Shown: positions 62,437 through 64,000 of the stretch, piece by piece
Layout of the letters: each line of letters begins with the position of its first letter
Position numbering within the stretch: the stretch's first letter is position 1
Source: Liolophura sinensis
Taxonomy: Eukaryota > Mollusca > Polyplacophora > Chitonida > Chitonidae
Reading direction: 5' to 3'
DNA length: 64,000 nucleotides
Assembly (NCBI RefSeq): GCF_032854445.1
Contig: NC_088295.1
Coordinates: 53,303,249 to 53,367,248, forward strand
The notes under the pieces: generated by a model
Database searches by the model: none
What the model saw: the letters and a program-made list of their open reading frames with translations, nothing else
Told to the model about the DNA's origin: nothing
Position numbers and translations under genes: made by a program

Positions 62437-63497
62437 GTGAGAAAGTTATCTCCCCTTAGCGGCATGTCAGTTCATAAGCTTAACCCAATTGACATTGCTT
62501 AGGAAGTAGTTTTCTAATTGGCTGTTGGCAAATCTGTGTTTAAATCATGACAGCCTTGTTTTCGCTAACAGGTCACTATTTATGGACCAAGGTTTTGGGG
62601 AATCCCTCGCTGACATATGTACAGTGTACAGCAGTATCATCGTTATCAGATTCCCCCTCCCGTAACCTAACATTGGTTCTTAAAGCTAAAATAAGTCTGT
62701 GCAATAAATTTAATTTCCTTCAACCCAAACAGGCGTATTGTTTGAAGGTTAGTTGAATGTTAATTTTTTGCTGTATTGATTGGCCAACAGTTTACTGAAA
62801 ATCTCTCATTTTAAGAATTATTCCCTAATTACATTTCGTGGGTTATGGTTGTGTTGTCCGTCATGTTCACCTACGTATTCATCATATGTGTCAAACCTGG
62901 AAGGGATTCCCTCACTGCAAAAATGAGACATACTCTCCCAGCACATTTGATGTCATGGCACTGTAATGCTTCTGACAGGAGACTACTCATGCAATTCCAC
63001 TATCCCTGGCAGTCTTAAATTTTTAATGTAGCACCACTGCCTGGAGAATATCTCAGTCGATGAAACAGCGTCAAGTTGAACTAGGAAGGTAGTCAGCACT
63101 AGACCCTATGTTGCCAGGGGAACAAGGGTCTAGGCACTGGATAAACCTGCATGTCTGTATAATGGGTTGAGGGAGCCTTTTTGATGGGATCGGGTGGTTT
63201 CCTCTTGGCTGAACCCACTTCCAACCATAAACCTGACCTGTCTTGTATAAAGCTGTGGGCTGTAGACTAGCATTAAATTAACGTTCAGTCAGGATGACTC
63301 AAAGCTGGGTTGGATCCAGATTTGCCCAATTGATGACCTTTTGCGTTTACATGTACAGTGTGGATTGTTTGATGTAAGCGTGTCTCAAGACAACAGTATT
63401 TTCTAGTGTAATGCTGGTTTATTATTAAATTATTCAGGAATATGTAGTAAAGCAGTAGTGAGATAAATAAGTCACACCTCAAACCCTCGCCCATTTT
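62437..63497. other. SETX intron after exon S
   Basis: No exon for the expected next helicase motif was found. A diverged SINE-like tail is possible at 63170-63290. Confidence 0.45.
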
Positions 63498-63736
63498 GTT
63501 TATTTATTTATTTATTTGATTGGTGTTTTACGCCGTACTCAAGAATATTTCACTTATACGATGGCAGCCAGCATTATGGTGGGTGGAAACCAGGCACGGC
63601 CTATGGGAAACCCAAGACCATCCACAGGTTGCTGACAGACCTTCCCACGTACGGTTGAAGAGGAAGCCAGCATGAGCTGGACTTGAACTCACGGGGACCA
63701 AATTGGTGAGAGACTCCTGGGTCATTACGCTGCGGG
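63498..63736 (-). mobile_element. SINE family 1, head truncated by a second SINE
   Basis: Minus-strand copy with a TTTATTTATTTATTTATTTG tail, 3' block, body and B-box region. Its tRNA-like head stops after CATTACGCTGCG, where the family 2 SINE begins. Confidence 0.92.
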
Positions 63737-63741
63737 ACCGG

Positions 63742-64000
63742 CCCGGATAGCACAGTTGGTAGAGCGTCCGCTTCGGGACCGGTAGATCCAGGATCAATCC
63801 TTGATCGAGTCACACCTAAGACTTTAAAAGAGGAAGTTGTAACTTCCTCGCTTGGCGTTCAGCATGAAGGGGATAGTGCAACAACTGGTTGACCCGTATC
63901 AGTATAATGGCTCGGGCGGGGCGGCTTACTTGCCTTCGGTAAGTCGTCTCAGTGAAGCAGCACTAAATAAAAGAGCGGTGGAAATCCGTCCTGCAACAAG
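63742..64000 (+). mobile_element. SINE family 2, cut by the window end
   Basis: Same family as 24617-24965: GGATAGCACAGTTGGTAGAGCG head, CTTGGCGTTCAGCATGAAGG, GTTGACCCGTATCAGTATAA, CGGCTTACTTGCCTTCGG. It carries about 15 extra bases (AAAGAGGAAGTTGTAA region) relative to the other copy. Confidence 0.93.

Overview
The window is animal nuclear DNA: split genes with GT-AG introns, many tRNA-derived SINEs, a decayed Ty3/gypsy element and no bacterial-type operons. The SINE set and the gypsy/Penelope-like elements resemble those common in marine molluscs. I infer a mollusc or another lophotrochozoan and cannot name the species.

Layout. 1-7007 (minus strand): a dead Ty3/gypsy LTR retrotransposon with its 5' LTR at 6458-7007, decayed gag and pol, and a reverse-transcriptase fragment of Penelope-like type nested in gag (about 4100-5523). 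The 3' LTR lies off the left edge. The pol reading frame runs past the integrase into two C2H2-like zinc fingers. 7008-22600: mostly gene-poor DNA with SINEs, hairpins, two orphan exon-like stretches, a broken coding fragment and one copy of a 1.0-1.5 kb dispersed repeat that carries a THAP-type zinc-finger remnant. The second copy is at 26497-27535. 22664-28208 (minus strand): MRPL21 (mitochondrial ribosomal protein bL21m), five well-supported exons plus a probable first exon; the last short coding exon was not found. 28901-62436 and beyond (plus strand): a large senataxin-like (SETX/Sen1) RNA/DNA helicase gene, head-to-head with MRPL21. I could place 21 coding exons, all phase-compatible, encoding about 2,658 residues before the window ends inside the helicase domain.

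The most striking structure is in the helicase gene. At least seven of its introns carry tandem arrays, and nearly all sit at a splice site. Two arrays are visibly amplified copies of a coding exon's last bases plus its 5' splice site: after the Walker A exon (48555-49870) and after the exon encoding motif II, VIVDE (57552-58250). One 4.8-kb array (35153-39975) has about 49 copies of a 97-bp unit, each looking like a miniature exon plus intron with acceptor, donor and branch-site-like sequence. The other half of the window has no comparable minisatellite.

The long disordered exon of the helicase (30333-34409) also holds a cluster of repeated acidic [ST]-Q-[VLI]-D motifs. They combine the S/T-Q target of ATM/ATR-type kinases with the pT-x-x-D signature read by some FHA domains. 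SUMO-site-like and SUMO-interacting-like motifs lie nearby. This fits a DNA-damage or R-loop role, but that is inference from sequence.
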